Assembly: GCA_016192435.1 (NCBI GenBank)
Contig: JACPUD010000004.1
Location: 1-42,180 of the forward strand
Reading direction: 5' to 3'
Length of the DNA stretch: 42,180 bases
From: Rhodocyclales bacterium
GTDB taxonomy: Bacteria; Pseudomonadota; Gammaproteobacteria; Burkholderiales; Rhodocyclaceae
Each line of letters begins with the position of its first letter. Position 1 is the stretch's first letter. The notes under the pieces were generated by a model, which saw only the letters and a list, made by a program, of their open reading frames with translations, was not told the origin of the DNA and ran no database searches. This document shows positions 18,699-28,168 of the stretch, piece after piece. Made by a program: the position numbers and the translations under genes.

Positions 18699-20234
18699 AT
18701 GTATCTCGACCATTTCGGACTTAACGAACCACCCTTCCGCATTACGCCCCATACCGACTTTTTTTTCGACGGGGCCAATCGCGGTGCAACGCTCGACGCG
18801 CTGATCTACGCCATCACCCACGACGAAGGCATCGTCAAGGTCAGTGGCGAAGTCGGCAGCGGCAAGACCATGCTCTGCCGCGTGTTGATGGAACGCCTGC
18901 CGGAAAACGTCACCATCATCTACCTGGCCAATCCGTCCCTCGCCCGCGACGACATTCTCTACGCCATCGCCGACGAACTGCGTCTCGAAGTGCCCGACAA
19001 CGCCCGTTCGTCGGTGGTCATGCGCGCCTTGCAGGATCACCTGATCCAATCCTTTGGCGAAGGACGGCAGGTCGTGGTGCTGATCGACGAAGCCCACGCC
19101 ATGCCGGTGGAAACCCTCGAGGAAATCCGCCTGCTCTCGAATCTCGAAACGAACCGCAGCAAGCTGCTGCAACTGGTGCTGTTCGGACAGCCCGAACTGA
19201 ATGACGTGCTGGCCCGTTCGGACATGCGCCAGTTGAAGGAGCGCATCACCCACAACTTCGGCCTGGAACCGCTGGTGCGCGACGACATCACCCACTACCT
19301 GGATTTCCGCATGCGCGCCGCGGGCTATCGCGGACCCAGTGTATTCTCGCCGCCGGCACTGAAATTGATTACCCAGAGCTCGCTCGGGCTCACCCGCCGC
19401 ATCAACATTCTGGCCGACAAGGCCTTGCTCGCGGCCTTTTCCTCGGGAAGCCACCAGATAGGGTCGAAAGAAGTCCACGCCGCCATCCGCGACTGCGAGT
19501 TCAGCGATGCGACCTATGGCGGCAGGACGGCACGCAAAACCAGCACCACCGCGATCGTCGCCGTTCTGGTCATCGCTGTCCTGGCCGGCATCCTCTGGCT
19601 GGCGCTAACGCGCGACGACGCTCCACTGACTTCGGTCGCCGTCCCTGCGCCCCCTCTCAGCAGTCCAATCGCTATCGCCAGCCAGGCCGCCGAACCGGTC
19701 GCAGTCCCGCCAGCCGCAGCCGCAGCTGCAGCGCCGACTGGCGCGCCGCCGGTCGCAGCCCCCGCGGCAGCCCCCGCGTCACCCGCACCGCCAGTTGCAG
19801 CCAGCGCACCTCCGGCCGCGCCCTCCCCGGCAGTCGCCACGCCGCCTGCTGCAATCAGCTCGCCTCTCGTCGCCGCCGCGACACCGGCGCCACAGCCGCT
19901 GCCACCAAGCATCGGACCGCTGACCCGCGACCGGCTCGAAGCGGGACGTACCTGGCTGCAACACGTGCCGGACGATCGCTGGTTCATTCAGGTGTTTGAC
20001 ACGGCTGCCAGCCAGCATGGCGAGGTCGAAACCCTGCTACGCAGACTCTCACCCGACAGCGCTGAAATGAGTAATATCCATGTCTATTACTCCGACCTCA
20101 GCGGCACGCCACGCTACGGAGTCACCTACGGAGACTATTCAAGTTGGGCAGCGACGGTCGCCGCGATGCGCGGCCTGCCAAAACTCCTGCGGGCCGGCAA
20201 GCCCTACCCGCGGCAGGTTGTACGTTTGCGCTAG
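18699..20234 (+). CDS. mshM: ExeA/MshM-type ATPase fused to a SPOR-like peptidoglycan domain
   Basis: GspA/MshM ATPases help insert the secretin through peptidoglycan. Residues 1-270 form an ExeA-type AAA+ unit (MYLDHFGLNEPPFRITPHTD opening, Walker A GEVGSGKT near 50, Walker B VVVLIDEAH). A single membrane helix lies at about 283-303, followed by a Pro/Ala-rich linker of about 110 residues. The C terminus (425-511: WFIQVFDT, YGVTYGDYSSWAAT, LPKLLRAGKPYPR) looks like a SPOR domain. At 511 residues it is much longer than simple MshM proteins (about 280) and matches a DamX/GspA-like layout: cytoplasmic ATPase and periplasmic wall-binding domain. The SPOR call rests on pattern, not a search. Confidence 0.87.
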   Translation: MYLDHFGLNEPPFRITPHTDFFFDGANRGATLDALIYAITHDEGIVKVSGEVGSGKTMLCRVLMERLPENVTIIYLANPSLARDDILYAIADELRLEVPDNARSSVVMRALQDHLIQSFGEGRQVVVLIDEAHAMPVETLEEIRLLSNLETNRSKLLQLVLFGQPELNDVLARSDMRQLKERITHNFGLEPLVRDDITHYLDFRMRAAGYRGPSVFSPPALKLITQSSLGLTRRINILADKALLAAFSSGSHQIGSKEVHAAIRDCEFSDATYGGRTARKTSTTAIVAVLVIAVLAGILWLALTRDDAPLTSVAVPAPPLSSPIAIASQAAEPVAVPPAAAAAAAPTGAPPVAAPAAAPASPAPPVAASAPPAAPSPAVATPPAAISSPLVAAATPAPQPLPPSIGPLTRDRLEAGRTWLQHVPDDRWFIQVFDTAASQHGEVETLLRRLSPDSAEMSNIHVYYSDLSGTPRYGVTYGDYSSWAATVAAMRGLPKLLRAGKPYPRQVVRLR

Positions 20235-20286
20235 GGTGCGGGGTGACGGCTGAAACCGAAGGAGTCAGACCAATTAAATCATCGGG

Positions 20287-20314
20287 TTGCGTCGCAAATA
20301 TAACGTGTTATGCT
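20287..20314 (+). promoter_or_regulatory. Candidate sigma70 promoter before the secretin gene
   Basis: TTGCGT and TATGCT are separated by 16 bases, inside an AT-rich island (about 20265-20345) that stands out in a GC-rich region. The mshL start is 40 bases downstream. It would allow expression of the pilus genes independently of the upstream ATPase gene. Confidence 0.5.
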
Positions 20315-20353
20315 AAGTTGCAGTTACATTGACATATCTTATCGGGGATTCGT

Positions 20354-22222
20354 TTGCGTCCACTCGTGATTCCGCCGTTCCCTGTTGCGCTGGCCGCCGG
20401 CCTGATGCTTTCGGCATGCAGCAGTATTCAGCCGCAGCCGCCGTCCGCCGGACACATAAGCGCTGAAGCCCAAGTGGCGCCTAATCCTGACATTCCGCTG
20501 CCGGTGAGTTCGACGGTCATGCTGGCCCGTCCCAAGGCGGCCGCAAAGGCCGAGTCCTACTCGGTTTCCGTGCGCAACATCGCCGTCCAGGATCTGCTTT
20601 TCGCCCTCGCCCGCGACGCCAAAATAAATGTCGACATCCATCCCGGCATCAATGGCATCGTCACCATCAATGCCATCGACCAGACCCTGCAACAAATCCT
20701 GACGCGCGTCGCCAAGCAGGTCGATATGCGCTGGGAACTGGATGGCCCCAATCTTGTGGTGATGCAGGACTCACCCTTTCTGCGCAACTACAAGGTCGAC
20801 TACGTCAACATGTCGCGCGATGTCAGCGGCACGGTTTCGATCAACACGCAAATCGCATCGACCAGCACCAGCGCCGGCGGCGGTGCCGCGAGCGGCGGCG
20901 GCGGCGGTGGCGGTGGCGGTGGCAACAATTCGAGTACCTCCGTCAAGAGTTCCGCGCAGAACAATTTCTGGCAATCCCTGGAAAAGAACCTGAAGGACAT
21001 ATTGCGTGAAAGCGACAAGATCCTGCCAGAAGGATCGAGCGAAACCGTCATCGAGCGTTCCGATCAGCAGGCCACCACCGGTACCGGAGCTGCCGGCGGG
21101 GCCACCTCCTCCCGGTCGGGCAACCAGAGCACCAGCCTCGCCGCCAGCCCCAATCCGGCAAGCCTGCAGCAGCAGGGCACCACCGTGGTCAAGCGCACCA
21201 CTTTCCGCGAGGCCGCCTCGATTATCATCAATCCCGAAGCCGGGGTCGTGGTCGTGCGCGCGACAGCCAGGCAGCACGAGAAGGTCCAGGAATATCTCGA
21301 CCTGGTGCTGATGAACGCGCGGCGCCAGGTCATTATCGAAGCCACCATCGCCGAGGTCAACCTGAGCGATCGCTATCAGCAGGGTATCAACTGGCAGAGC
21401 TTGCGCTCCCTGCGCCCGGGCGCTCCACAAGCGGGATTCTCGATCGCCCAAAACCAGACCGGTCTGCCTGTGCCGGACCCATTCGCCGCCGCGGCAGGCT
21501 CATTCACGGCGCCCACGCCATTCTCCTTCCTGCTCAATTACGTCGCACCCGGCATGGGTATCTCCTCGACACTGAGCCTGCTGGAGACCTTCGGCAAGGT
21601 CAAAGTCCTGTCCAGCCCGAAGATCAGCGTCCTCAACAACCAGACGGCGATGCTCAAGGTCGTCAATAACGTGGTCTATTTTCTGATCAAGAACGACTCG
21701 ACCACCACCACGACCGGCACCACCAACAACTTCACATCCACGCCCCAGTCGGTATCGGTAGGACTGGTCATGAGCGTGACGCCGCAGATCAGCGAAAACG
21801 GCAGCATTCTGCTCAACGTGCGACCGACCATTTCGAGTCTCCAGGGTGCCGGCAAGACCGACCCGACCCCGGGTCTGGCGGTTCCCAATGTCGTTCCCGA
21901 GATCCAGACGCGCGAAATGGAATCCATGCTGCGCCTGTCGGACGGGGAAGTCGCCGTGATGGGCGGGCTCATGGAAGACCGCGTCAACTACACGTCCAAC
22001 GAGATACCAGGCCTGGGCGGCCTTCCCGGCATAGGCAATTTTTTCCGTAACCGCGACGACACCAGCACCAAGACGGAACTCGTCATCTTCCTCAAACCCA
22101 CCATCATTCGCGACCCCAGCATCAACGGCGACTATCGCAGTTTTGCCAACCAGCTGCCGGGCAAGGAATTCTTCGCCAACAAGCCCGGGACCAGCGAAAC
22201 ACCGGGAGCAGCCTCCCGATGA
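20354..22222 (+). CDS. mshL: MSHA-type outer-membrane secretin (lipoprotein)
   Basis: Secretins form the outer-membrane channel for pili or pseudopili. The 622-residue protein starts at TTG with GGGGA five bases upstream. It has a lipobox LSAC near residue 22, an N0/STN-type domain (about 65-150), a poly-Gly linker (about 175-195) and a second periplasmic domain with the FREAASIIINPEAGVVVVRATARQ pattern. The C-terminal secretin core carries VKVLSSPKISVLNNQTAMLKV, VPEIQTREMESMLRLSDGEVAVMGGLM and PGIGNFFRNR. The domain order agrees with MshL/PilQ. It overlaps the next gene by four bases. Confidence 0.95.
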   Translation: MRPLVIPPFPVALAAGLMLSACSSIQPQPPSAGHISAEAQVAPNPDIPLPVSSTVMLARPKAAAKAESYSVSVRNIAVQDLLFALARDAKINVDIHPGINGIVTINAIDQTLQQILTRVAKQVDMRWELDGPNLVVMQDSPFLRNYKVDYVNMSRDVSGTVSINTQIASTSTSAGGGAASGGGGGGGGGGNNSSTSVKSSAQNNFWQSLEKNLKDILRESDKILPEGSSETVIERSDQQATTGTGAAGGATSSRSGNQSTSLAASPNPASLQQQGTTVVKRTTFREAASIIINPEAGVVVVRATARQHEKVQEYLDLVLMNARRQVIIEATIAEVNLSDRYQQGINWQSLRSLRPGAPQAGFSIAQNQTGLPVPDPFAAAAGSFTAPTPFSFLLNYVAPGMGISSTLSLLETFGKVKVLSSPKISVLNNQTAMLKVVNNVVYFLIKNDSTTTTTGTTNNFTSTPQSVSVGLVMSVTPQISENGSILLNVRPTISSLQGAGKTDPTPGLAVPNVVPEIQTREMESMLRLSDGEVAVMGGLMEDRVNYTSNEIPGLGGLPGIGNFFRNRDDTSTKTELVIFLKPTIIRDPSINGDYRSFANQLPGKEFFANKPGTSETPGAASR

Positions 22223-23586
22223 GCCTGTTGATGGACGCCCTGAAGAAGGCCGAACTGGCGAAGCGCCAGGGGCAGGGCGACGACGCGGGTGATTCGACGC
22301 AAGCCGAGCCTCCGGGAGAACTCTCGCTGCAACCGTACGACTCGACATTGATCGAGCCGGCGGCGAACAATCCAGCGGCGAAGAATGAGCCTTCGGCACT
22401 GCCCCCCCTGGGCAGCGACCTTGAAGAACTCGATGCGCGCTTCCTTGCCGAGGCTCAGCAAGCCGCGGCAGCCCGACTGCGTACGACACCGCCGACGCCA
22501 AGGACGGAAACGCCGACGACGCAGCCCGCCGCAGCGGAAACGCCGCCGCGCATGGCTAGCGCCGCGGACCCGCGCCGCAGACAGCCGGAACAAGGCACCC
22601 CGCAGGGCAAGGCGGCCGCGCAGAACCTGTTTGCTGCCAAGCAGGTCGACAAGCCGCCGGCGCGAAAATCCTTTGCGATCGCCGTTGGCGTGCTTACGGT
22701 CTTGTCCGTTTGCGCCATCGGCGGAAACTTCTGGTGGCAGTTGCAGCCGAAAAAGGCCCTGTTCGCCACCCCACCGCCATCTGCCGCAACCATTTCGGCG
22801 CCAGCCGCCGTGTCGCCAGCGCCAACTCTCGCAGCGGCGCCGGTCGGCGCGCCGGGTGCCGCCCAGCCTGCGACGCCGAAGCCCGACGAAGACGACGACG
22901 ATGCAGCCCCGGTCGCGACGCCCAGGTCGCCGCCGACCATGCCCCGCCGTGCCGCCGCTGCGGCGCCGCCGCGCGAAGCTGAGGCCGAGGGTCCGGTACG
23001 CGTGACCAAGGCGCCGCTACAAGTCAATCCGGCACTGCTGCGCGGCTTCGATGCCTTCAACCGGGGGGAACTGGCCCTGGCGCAGCTCGAATACGAACGT
23101 GCGCAGAAAGCCGACCCGCGCAATACCGATGCCCTGCACGGCCTGGCTGCCATCGCCGTGCGCCAGGGCCGCCACGACCAGGCCGAGTTCCTCTATCAAC
23201 GCATCACCGAGGCCGACCCGCAGGACACGGTGGCGCAGGCAGCGCTGATCAACCTGCGCGGACAGATCGATCCCAATGCCGCCGAAAGCCGCTTGAAGTC
23301 GCTGGCGGCGGCGCAGCCCGAACTCGCGGCGCCGCATTTTTCCCTGGGCAACCTGTATGCCCGTCATGGCCGCTGGAACGAGGCGCAACAAGCCTATTTC
23401 CGTGCCTACAGTGCCGAATCCGACAATCCCGACATCCTCTACAACCTTGCGATCAGCCTCGAACACCTGCGCCAGAACAAACTTGCCGCGCAGTACTACA
23501 ACCTGGCACTGGCCGCCGCGCAAAACCGGGTGGCCGGATTCGACAAGGCCCAGGCCACGGCAAGACTGCGTATCCTCCAGCCCTGA
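22219..23586 (+). CDS. mshN: MshN-like TPR protein with one membrane helix
   Basis: This 455-residue protein starts MSLLMDALKKAELAKRQGQG, an opening typical of MshN/GspB-like proteins. It has a hydrophilic cytoplasmic part, one membrane helix (about 152-173), an Ala/Pro-rich linker and a C-terminal stretch of tetratricopeptide repeats (about 275-445, e.g. NTDALHGLAAIAVRQGRHDQAEFLYQ). It probably acts as a periplasmic scaffold in filament assembly. The linker contains a copy of the dispersed 22-base repeat (22806-22835) encoding VSPAPTLA. Translation is coupled to mshL by an ATGA overlap. Confidence 0.85.
   Translation: MSLLMDALKKAELAKRQGQGDDAGDSTQAEPPGELSLQPYDSTLIEPAANNPAAKNEPSALPPLGSDLEELDARFLAEAQQAAAARLRTTPPTPRTETPTTQPAAAETPPRMASAADPRRRQPEQGTPQGKAAAQNLFAAKQVDKPPARKSFAIAVGVLTVLSVCAIGGNFWWQLQPKKALFATPPPSAATISAPAAVSPAPTLAAAPVGAPGAAQPATPKPDEDDDDAAPVATPRSPPTMPRRAAAAAPPREAEAEGPVRVTKAPLQVNPALLRGFDAFNRGELALAQLEYERAQKADPRNTDALHGLAAIAVRQGRHDQAEFLYQRITEADPQDTVAQAALINLRGQIDPNAAESRLKSLAAAQPELAAPHFSLGNLYARHGRWNEAQQAYFRAYSAESDNPDILYNLAISLEHLRQNKLAAQYYNLALAAAQNRVAGFDKAQATARLRILQP
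22806..22835 (+). repeat. Dispersed 22-base motif, copy c (in mshN linker)
   Basis: The core GTGTCGCCAGCGCCAACTCT is the best match to consensus. It encodes SPAPTLA in the Ala/Pro linker after the membrane helix. Confidence 0.8.
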
Positions 23587-23625
23587 ACGGCTTGCGCGCG
23601 CCACGGGACTTGCCCTCGCAGGCAG

Positions 23626-25350
23626 ATGCAGGATAATGATGCTCGTATGAATTCGCCAACCACCCGCCGGCCCATTGGCCAGATTCTCATCACGCAGGGC
23701 GTGATCAGCGAAGATCAACTTCGCATCGCGCTGCTGGAGCAGATGAAATCCAACCAGCCGGTCGGCAAGCTGCTGGTGTCCCTGGGATTCGTATCGGAGG
23801 CCACGCTGCGCGATGCGCTCGGCGAGTCGCTCGGCCACAAGGCCGTCGATCTCGCCAACTCGATCGTCGATCCCGACGCGCTGCGCATGGTGCCGCGCGA
23901 TTTGGCCAAACGCCACCTGTTCCTCGCGCTCAGCTATTCGCAGCGCGAACAACGGCTCAAGATCGCCACCGCCGATCCCAACGACATCGTCGCGCTGGAC
24001 AAGCTGCGGACGCTGATTCACCCGGAACTGGTGATAGAAACCCTGCTCGCCGGCGAATCGGAAATTGCCCGCGCCATCGACCAGTATTACGGCCATGAGC
24101 TGTCGATCGACGGCATCCTGCACGAAATCGAAACCGGCGAAATCGACTATCGCAGCCTGTCGGCCTCGCTCGACGAATACAGCCAACCGGTGGTGCGCCT
24201 GGTGGATGCCCTGCTCACCGACGCCGTCAAGCACGACGCCTCCGACGTGCACTTCGAGCCGGAAGCCAGTTTCCTGCGCATCCGCTACCGCATCGACGGC
24301 ATCCTGCGCCAGATCCGCGCCCTGCATAAGACTTACTGGGCCGCCATGGCGGTGCGCATCAAGGTGATCAGCGGCATGAACATCGCCGAGACCCGTGCGC
24401 CGCAGGACGGCCGCATCTCGATCAACATCAGCGGCCGCGCCGTGGATTTCCGCGTCGCCTCGCAACCGACCATCCACGGCGAGAACATCGTCCTGCGCAT
24501 CCTCGACCGGCAAAAAGGCATCGTGCCGCTCGACAAGCTGGGCCTCGACGACCATCAGATGGGCCTCATGAAGCTGATGGTGGCACGCCCGGAGGGCATT
24601 ATCCTGGTCACCGGCCCGACCGGCAGCGGCAAGACCACCACGCTCTACTCGGTGCTCAACCACATCAACGAAGAGGGCGTGAACATCATGACCCTCGAAG
24701 ATCCGGTCGAGTACCCAATGGCGATGATCCGCCAGACCTCGGTGGCGGAATCGGCCAAGCTCGACTTTGCCAACGGCATACGCTCGATGATGCGCCAGGA
24801 TCCCGACATCATCCTGGTCGGCGAGATCCGCGACGCCGACACCGCCGAAATGGCCTTTCGCGCGGCCATGACCGGACACCAGGTGTACTCGACGCTGCAT
24901 ACCAACTCGGCGCTGGGCGCCATCCCGCGCCTGCTCGACATCGGCGTGCTGCCCGACATCATGGCCGGCAACATCATCGGCATCATCGCGCAGCGCCTGG
25001 TGCGTCGCCTGTGCACCCATTGCCGCAAACCCTATCCCGCCGAAGCGCACGAATGCAAGCTGATCGGCGTCGTCAGCGGCCAGCCGGCACCGATCCTGTA
25101 CCGTGCCGCCGGCTGCGACCACTGCGAATACCAGGGCTACCGGGGCCGCATTGCGATCATGGAAATGCTGCGCCTGGACCACGACCTCGATGATCTGATC
25201 GCGCGCCGTGCGACCCAGCGCGAGATTCGCAGCATGGCGCTCGACAAGGGCTTCCGCCTGCTGTCGGATGACGGCCTGCGGCGCGTGCTCGACGGCACCA
25301 CATCGATCGAGGAAGTCGGTCGCGTCATCGACCTGACGGAGCGGATGTAG
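23626..25350 (+). CDS. mshE: Type IV pilus assembly ATPase (GspE/MshE family)
   Basis: This hexameric ATPase powers extension of the filament. The 574-residue protein has an N-terminal MshEN-like region (PIGQILITQGVISEDQL and a second copy VGKLLVSLGFVSEATL), of the type that binds c-di-GMP in MshE. The ATPase core follows with GPTGSGKTT, the Asp box, Walker B DPDIILVGEIRD and the His box. A tetra-Cys zinc motif lies at about 463-503 (CTHC ... CDHC). ATG 23647 is an alternative start giving MNSPTTRR; neither has a strong ribosome site. The two MshEN-type repeats suggest control by c-di-GMP (inference). Confidence 0.95.
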   Translation: MQDNDARMNSPTTRRPIGQILITQGVISEDQLRIALLEQMKSNQPVGKLLVSLGFVSEATLRDALGESLGHKAVDLANSIVDPDALRMVPRDLAKRHLFLALSYSQREQRLKIATADPNDIVALDKLRTLIHPELVIETLLAGESEIARAIDQYYGHELSIDGILHEIETGEIDYRSLSASLDEYSQPVVRLVDALLTDAVKHDASDVHFEPEASFLRIRYRIDGILRQIRALHKTYWAAMAVRIKVISGMNIAETRAPQDGRISINISGRAVDFRVASQPTIHGENIVLRILDRQKGIVPLDKLGLDDHQMGLMKLMVARPEGIILVTGPTGSGKTTTLYSVLNHINEEGVNIMTLEDPVEYPMAMIRQTSVAESAKLDFANGIRSMMRQDPDIILVGEIRDADTAEMAFRAAMTGHQVYSTLHTNSALGAIPRLLDIGVLPDIMAGNIIGIIAQRLVRRLCTHCRKPYPAEAHECKLIGVVSGQPAPILYRAAGCDHCEYQGYRGRIAIMEMLRLDHDLDDLIARRATQREIRSMALDKGFRLLSDDGLRRVLDGTTSIEEVGRVIDLTERM

Positions 25351-25384
25351 CCGCACCGCATCACGCCCACCGACCCGATCGACC

Positions 25385-26587
25385 ATGGCCCTCTATGCCT
25401 ACAAGGCAATGAACACCCACGGCAGGATGGTGCTGGGGCGTCTCGAAGCCATCAACCTGATCGACCTCGAAATGCGCCTCAAGCGCATGGATCTCGACTT
25501 CATCAATGGCGATACGGTCAAGCAAGGCGGCCTGATGAACCGCGCCGGCATCAGCCGCCCGGAACTGATCAACTTCTGTTTCCACCTGGAACAGCTCGCG
25601 CGCGCCGGCGTGCCGCTGATCGAAAGCCTCACCGATCTGCGCGACACCATCGAAAATCCGCGCTTTCGCGAAATCATCGCCGGCATGGTCGAGAGCATCG
25701 AGGGCGGCAAGACGCTTTCGCAGGCGCTGGCCGAGCATCCGCAGACTTTCGACGAAGTCATGGTCAGCCTGATTCGTGCCGGCGAGGAGACCGGAGCCTT
25801 GCCGCAAGTGCTCAACAATCTGCTCGAATCGCTCAAATGGCAGGACGAGCTGGCGGCCCACACCAAGAAGCTGATCATGTATCCGGCTTTCCTCGGCACC
25901 GTGGTGGTCGCCATCACGCTGTTCATGATGATCTACCTGGTGCCGAAAATGGCCGGCTTCATCCGCAATATGGGCCAGGAAATGCCGATGCAGACCAGGA
26001 TACTGATCGCCACCTCGGACTTCTTCGTCAACTACTGGTATGTCGTGCTCGGCCTACCGCTGATCCTTGCCGTTCTCGTCGTATTCCTGGTCAGGACCAG
26101 TCACGCGGCGCGTTACCGCTTCGACGACGTCAAGCTGCGCCTGCCCTATATCGGCGCCATCCTGCGCAAGATCATCCTGTCGCGCTTTGCGTCGGTGTTC
26201 GCCATGATGTATTCGTCGGGCATCACCATCCTCGACTCGATCAAGGCCACCGAGGACGTGGTCGGCAATCTGGTGATCAGGGAAGGCCTGGAAAAGGTCG
26301 GCGGCCTGATTGCCGAAGGCCAGAACGTGACCGTGGCCTTCCAGAATGCCGCGATCTTCCCGCCGCTGGTGCTGCGCATGCTGCGCGTCGGCGAGAACAC
26401 CGGCGCGCTCGATACGGCGCTGACCAATGTCAGCTATTTCTACAATCGCGATGTACGCGAATCGATCGAGAAGGTCCAGTCCATGATCGAACCGGTCATG
26501 ACCGTGACCATCGGACTGATCCTCGGCTGGATCATGATGGCCGTACTGGGCCCGATCTACGACATCATCACCAAGATGAAGACCTGA
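25385..26587 (+). CDS. mshG: Type IV pilus inner-membrane platform protein (GspF/MshG family)
   Basis: This is the platform protein turned by the assembly ATPase. The 400-residue protein starts MALYAYKAMNTHGRMVLGRL and has the two GspF domains with the helical repeat motif (residues about 60-185 and 265-390). Three hydrophobic segments occur, and the family signature GEETGALPQVLNNL recurs as GENTGALDTALTN in the second half. The stop overlaps the next ATG by one base. Confidence 0.95.
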   Translation: MALYAYKAMNTHGRMVLGRLEAINLIDLEMRLKRMDLDFINGDTVKQGGLMNRAGISRPELINFCFHLEQLARAGVPLIESLTDLRDTIENPRFREIIAGMVESIEGGKTLSQALAEHPQTFDEVMVSLIRAGEETGALPQVLNNLLESLKWQDELAAHTKKLIMYPAFLGTVVVAITLFMMIYLVPKMAGFIRNMGQEMPMQTRILIATSDFFVNYWYVVLGLPLILAVLVVFLVRTSHAARYRFDDVKLRLPYIGAILRKIILSRFASVFAMMYSSGITILDSIKATEDVVGNLVIREGLEKVGGLIAEGQNVTVAFQNAAIFPPLVLRMLRVGENTGALDTALTNVSYFYNRDVRESIEKVQSMIEPVMTVTIGLILGWIMMAVLGPIYDIITKMKT

Positions 26588-28137
26588 TGGCAGCCAAGCG
26601 CATTCTCCTGCTGGACGGCCCCCTGCTCACGGCACACTACTGGAGCGCCGGTCGCATCAAGGTCGAGGGCGAATTCAGCCACGAACCGGTGGGTCTCGAA
26701 GCGCTCGCCACCTATCTGCAGAAACATCGTTCCAGCCTTTTCTACCTGCTGGCCGATATCGCCGAGGAAGGCTTCCAGCTGGAGGATCTGCCCTATGTCC
26801 AGGGCGGCGACCGCAACGCGCTGCTGCAGCGGCGTCTGAGCCAGTATTACTACAACACACCCTTGTCCACAGCCATCTCGCTGGGCCGCGCAACCAGCGG
26901 CCGGCGCGATGAAAAGCTGTTGTTCGCCGCCCTCACCCGCATCGACACCTTCGCGCCCTGGCTCGACACGCTGCGGGAAACCGAGGCCATACTTGCCGGG
27001 GTGTATTCGATGCCGTTGGTGCTGGCCGGATGCGGTCCGCAAATGGTGGGTGAAAGTGGCCCGGTGCTGTTCATCAGTGTGACCAGCGGCGGCGTACGGC
27101 AAACTTTTTTCGATCAGGGCAAGCTGCATTTTTCGCGCTTGTCGCAACTCGCCACCCGCAACCTCGACGAAATCGGCCGCACCTGCGCCACCGACTCGGC
27201 CAAGATATTCCAGTACCTCGTCGCCCAGCGCCAGGTTCCGCGCGGCGTCGCCTTGCGTACCGTGGTGCTTGCCAGCACTGCACAGACTGCGGTCCTGCAG
27301 GATTTCTGCCGCAACAGCGGCGAGCTGAATTTCGAATTCGTCGACATTGCCGCCGCAGCGCGCCAGGTGGGACTCAAGGAAGTCCCGGTCGATAGCAATG
27401 CCGACCATTTGTTCATGCATTGCCTGGCGACCAAGACGCCCGCCCAGCAATTCGCTCCCGCCAACGAAAGGCGCTTCTACAAGCTGTGGCGGATACGTTC
27501 CGCACTTACCAGCGCAGCGTGGACAGTTCTTGCCGGCTGCCTGCTGTTTTCCGGCAAGACCGGCCTCAACATTTACGAACTGCGCGAACAGACCGCAGCC
27601 ACCCAGGCCATCGCGGCTACCGACGTCCAGCGCTACAACACGATTCTCGAAGGGCTGCCGAAAATCGACCTGACGCCGGACAAGCTGCGCGCGCTGATCG
27701 GGCGCTTCGAAGCGCTGCAGAGGCGCACGCCGGCCCTGGAACCGCTGCTGATGCATTTGAGTCTGGTCCTCAACGACAGCCCGCGCATTGAACTGACCCG
27801 CCTCACTTGGAGGATCGTCGATCAGCTCGATACCGGCGGCAAATCGGCGGCGGAGCCGAAGCCGGCAGGCGTCGCGGCGCCGGCCGCAACAGGAGGCTGG
27901 GTCACCCTCGAGATCCAGGCCCAGCTTCCGCTCGGCCTGGTCACCGATCAAAGGGCCCAGATCGACCTGATCGAAAACTTCGCCGCCCGACTGCGCGGCC
28001 CCCAGACCGATGTCAGGATCATCAGCCGGCCCTTCGACATCGAATCCGACAAGCCGCTCAGGAGCGCCGGCGAGATTGGCGAACTGCAGGCCGCCGATGT
28101 GCCGAAATTCGCGCTGCGCATCGCGCGCCTGATGTGA
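26587..28137 (+). CDS. PilM/PilN-like assembly protein (actin-like domain plus membrane helix)
   Basis: I do not recognise a named family for the full length. The 516-residue protein has a soluble N-terminal part of about 295 residues that fits the place of MshI/PilM, one membrane helix at about 306-322, then a coiled or helical periplasmic part with a PilN-like closing region (ELTRLTWRIVD, VTLEIQAQL, DVRIISRPFDIES). This looks like PilM and PilN joined in one chain. The start is ATG 26587, overlapping the mshG stop by one base. The frame is open upstream within mshG but without homology. It sits where mshI lies in MSHA loci. Confidence 0.75.
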   Translation: MAAKRILLLDGPLLTAHYWSAGRIKVEGEFSHEPVGLEALATYLQKHRSSLFYLLADIAEEGFQLEDLPYVQGGDRNALLQRRLSQYYYNTPLSTAISLGRATSGRRDEKLLFAALTRIDTFAPWLDTLRETEAILAGVYSMPLVLAGCGPQMVGESGPVLFISVTSGGVRQTFFDQGKLHFSRLSQLATRNLDEIGRTCATDSAKIFQYLVAQRQVPRGVALRTVVLASTAQTAVLQDFCRNSGELNFEFVDIAAAARQVGLKEVPVDSNADHLFMHCLATKTPAQQFAPANERRFYKLWRIRSALTSAAWTVLAGCLLFSGKTGLNIYELREQTAATQAIAATDVQRYNTILEGLPKIDLTPDKLRALIGRFEALQRRTPALEPLLMHLSLVLNDSPRIELTRLTWRIVDQLDTGGKSAAEPKPAGVAAPAATGGWVTLEIQAQLPLGLVTDQRAQIDLIENFAARLRGPQTDVRIISRPFDIESDKPLRSAGEIGELQAADVPKFALRIARLM

Positions 28138-28168
28138 GACCCGCGGTGACGAACAGGGTGAATCAGGC

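Noticed and set aside
20101-20160. A further copy of the dispersed motif around CAAGTTGGGCAGCGACGG
   Set aside because: Only scattered positions match and the spacing in the core is wrong, so I count it as chance.
20329-20334. Consensus TTGACA as a -35 box for mshL
   Set aside because: No -10 box lies 16-18 bases downstream before the start codon. The TTGCGT/TATGCT pair upstream fits better.
20876-20930. GGC/GGT run in mshL as a contingency microsatellite
   Set aside because: The codons are mixed and the run encodes an ordinary Gly-rich linker. A frameshift there is possible but nothing indicates it.
23017-25386. A 789-codon open frame on the minus strand
   Set aside because: It runs antisense across mshN and mshE, both of which have intact family motifs. 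It has no ribosome site or homology.
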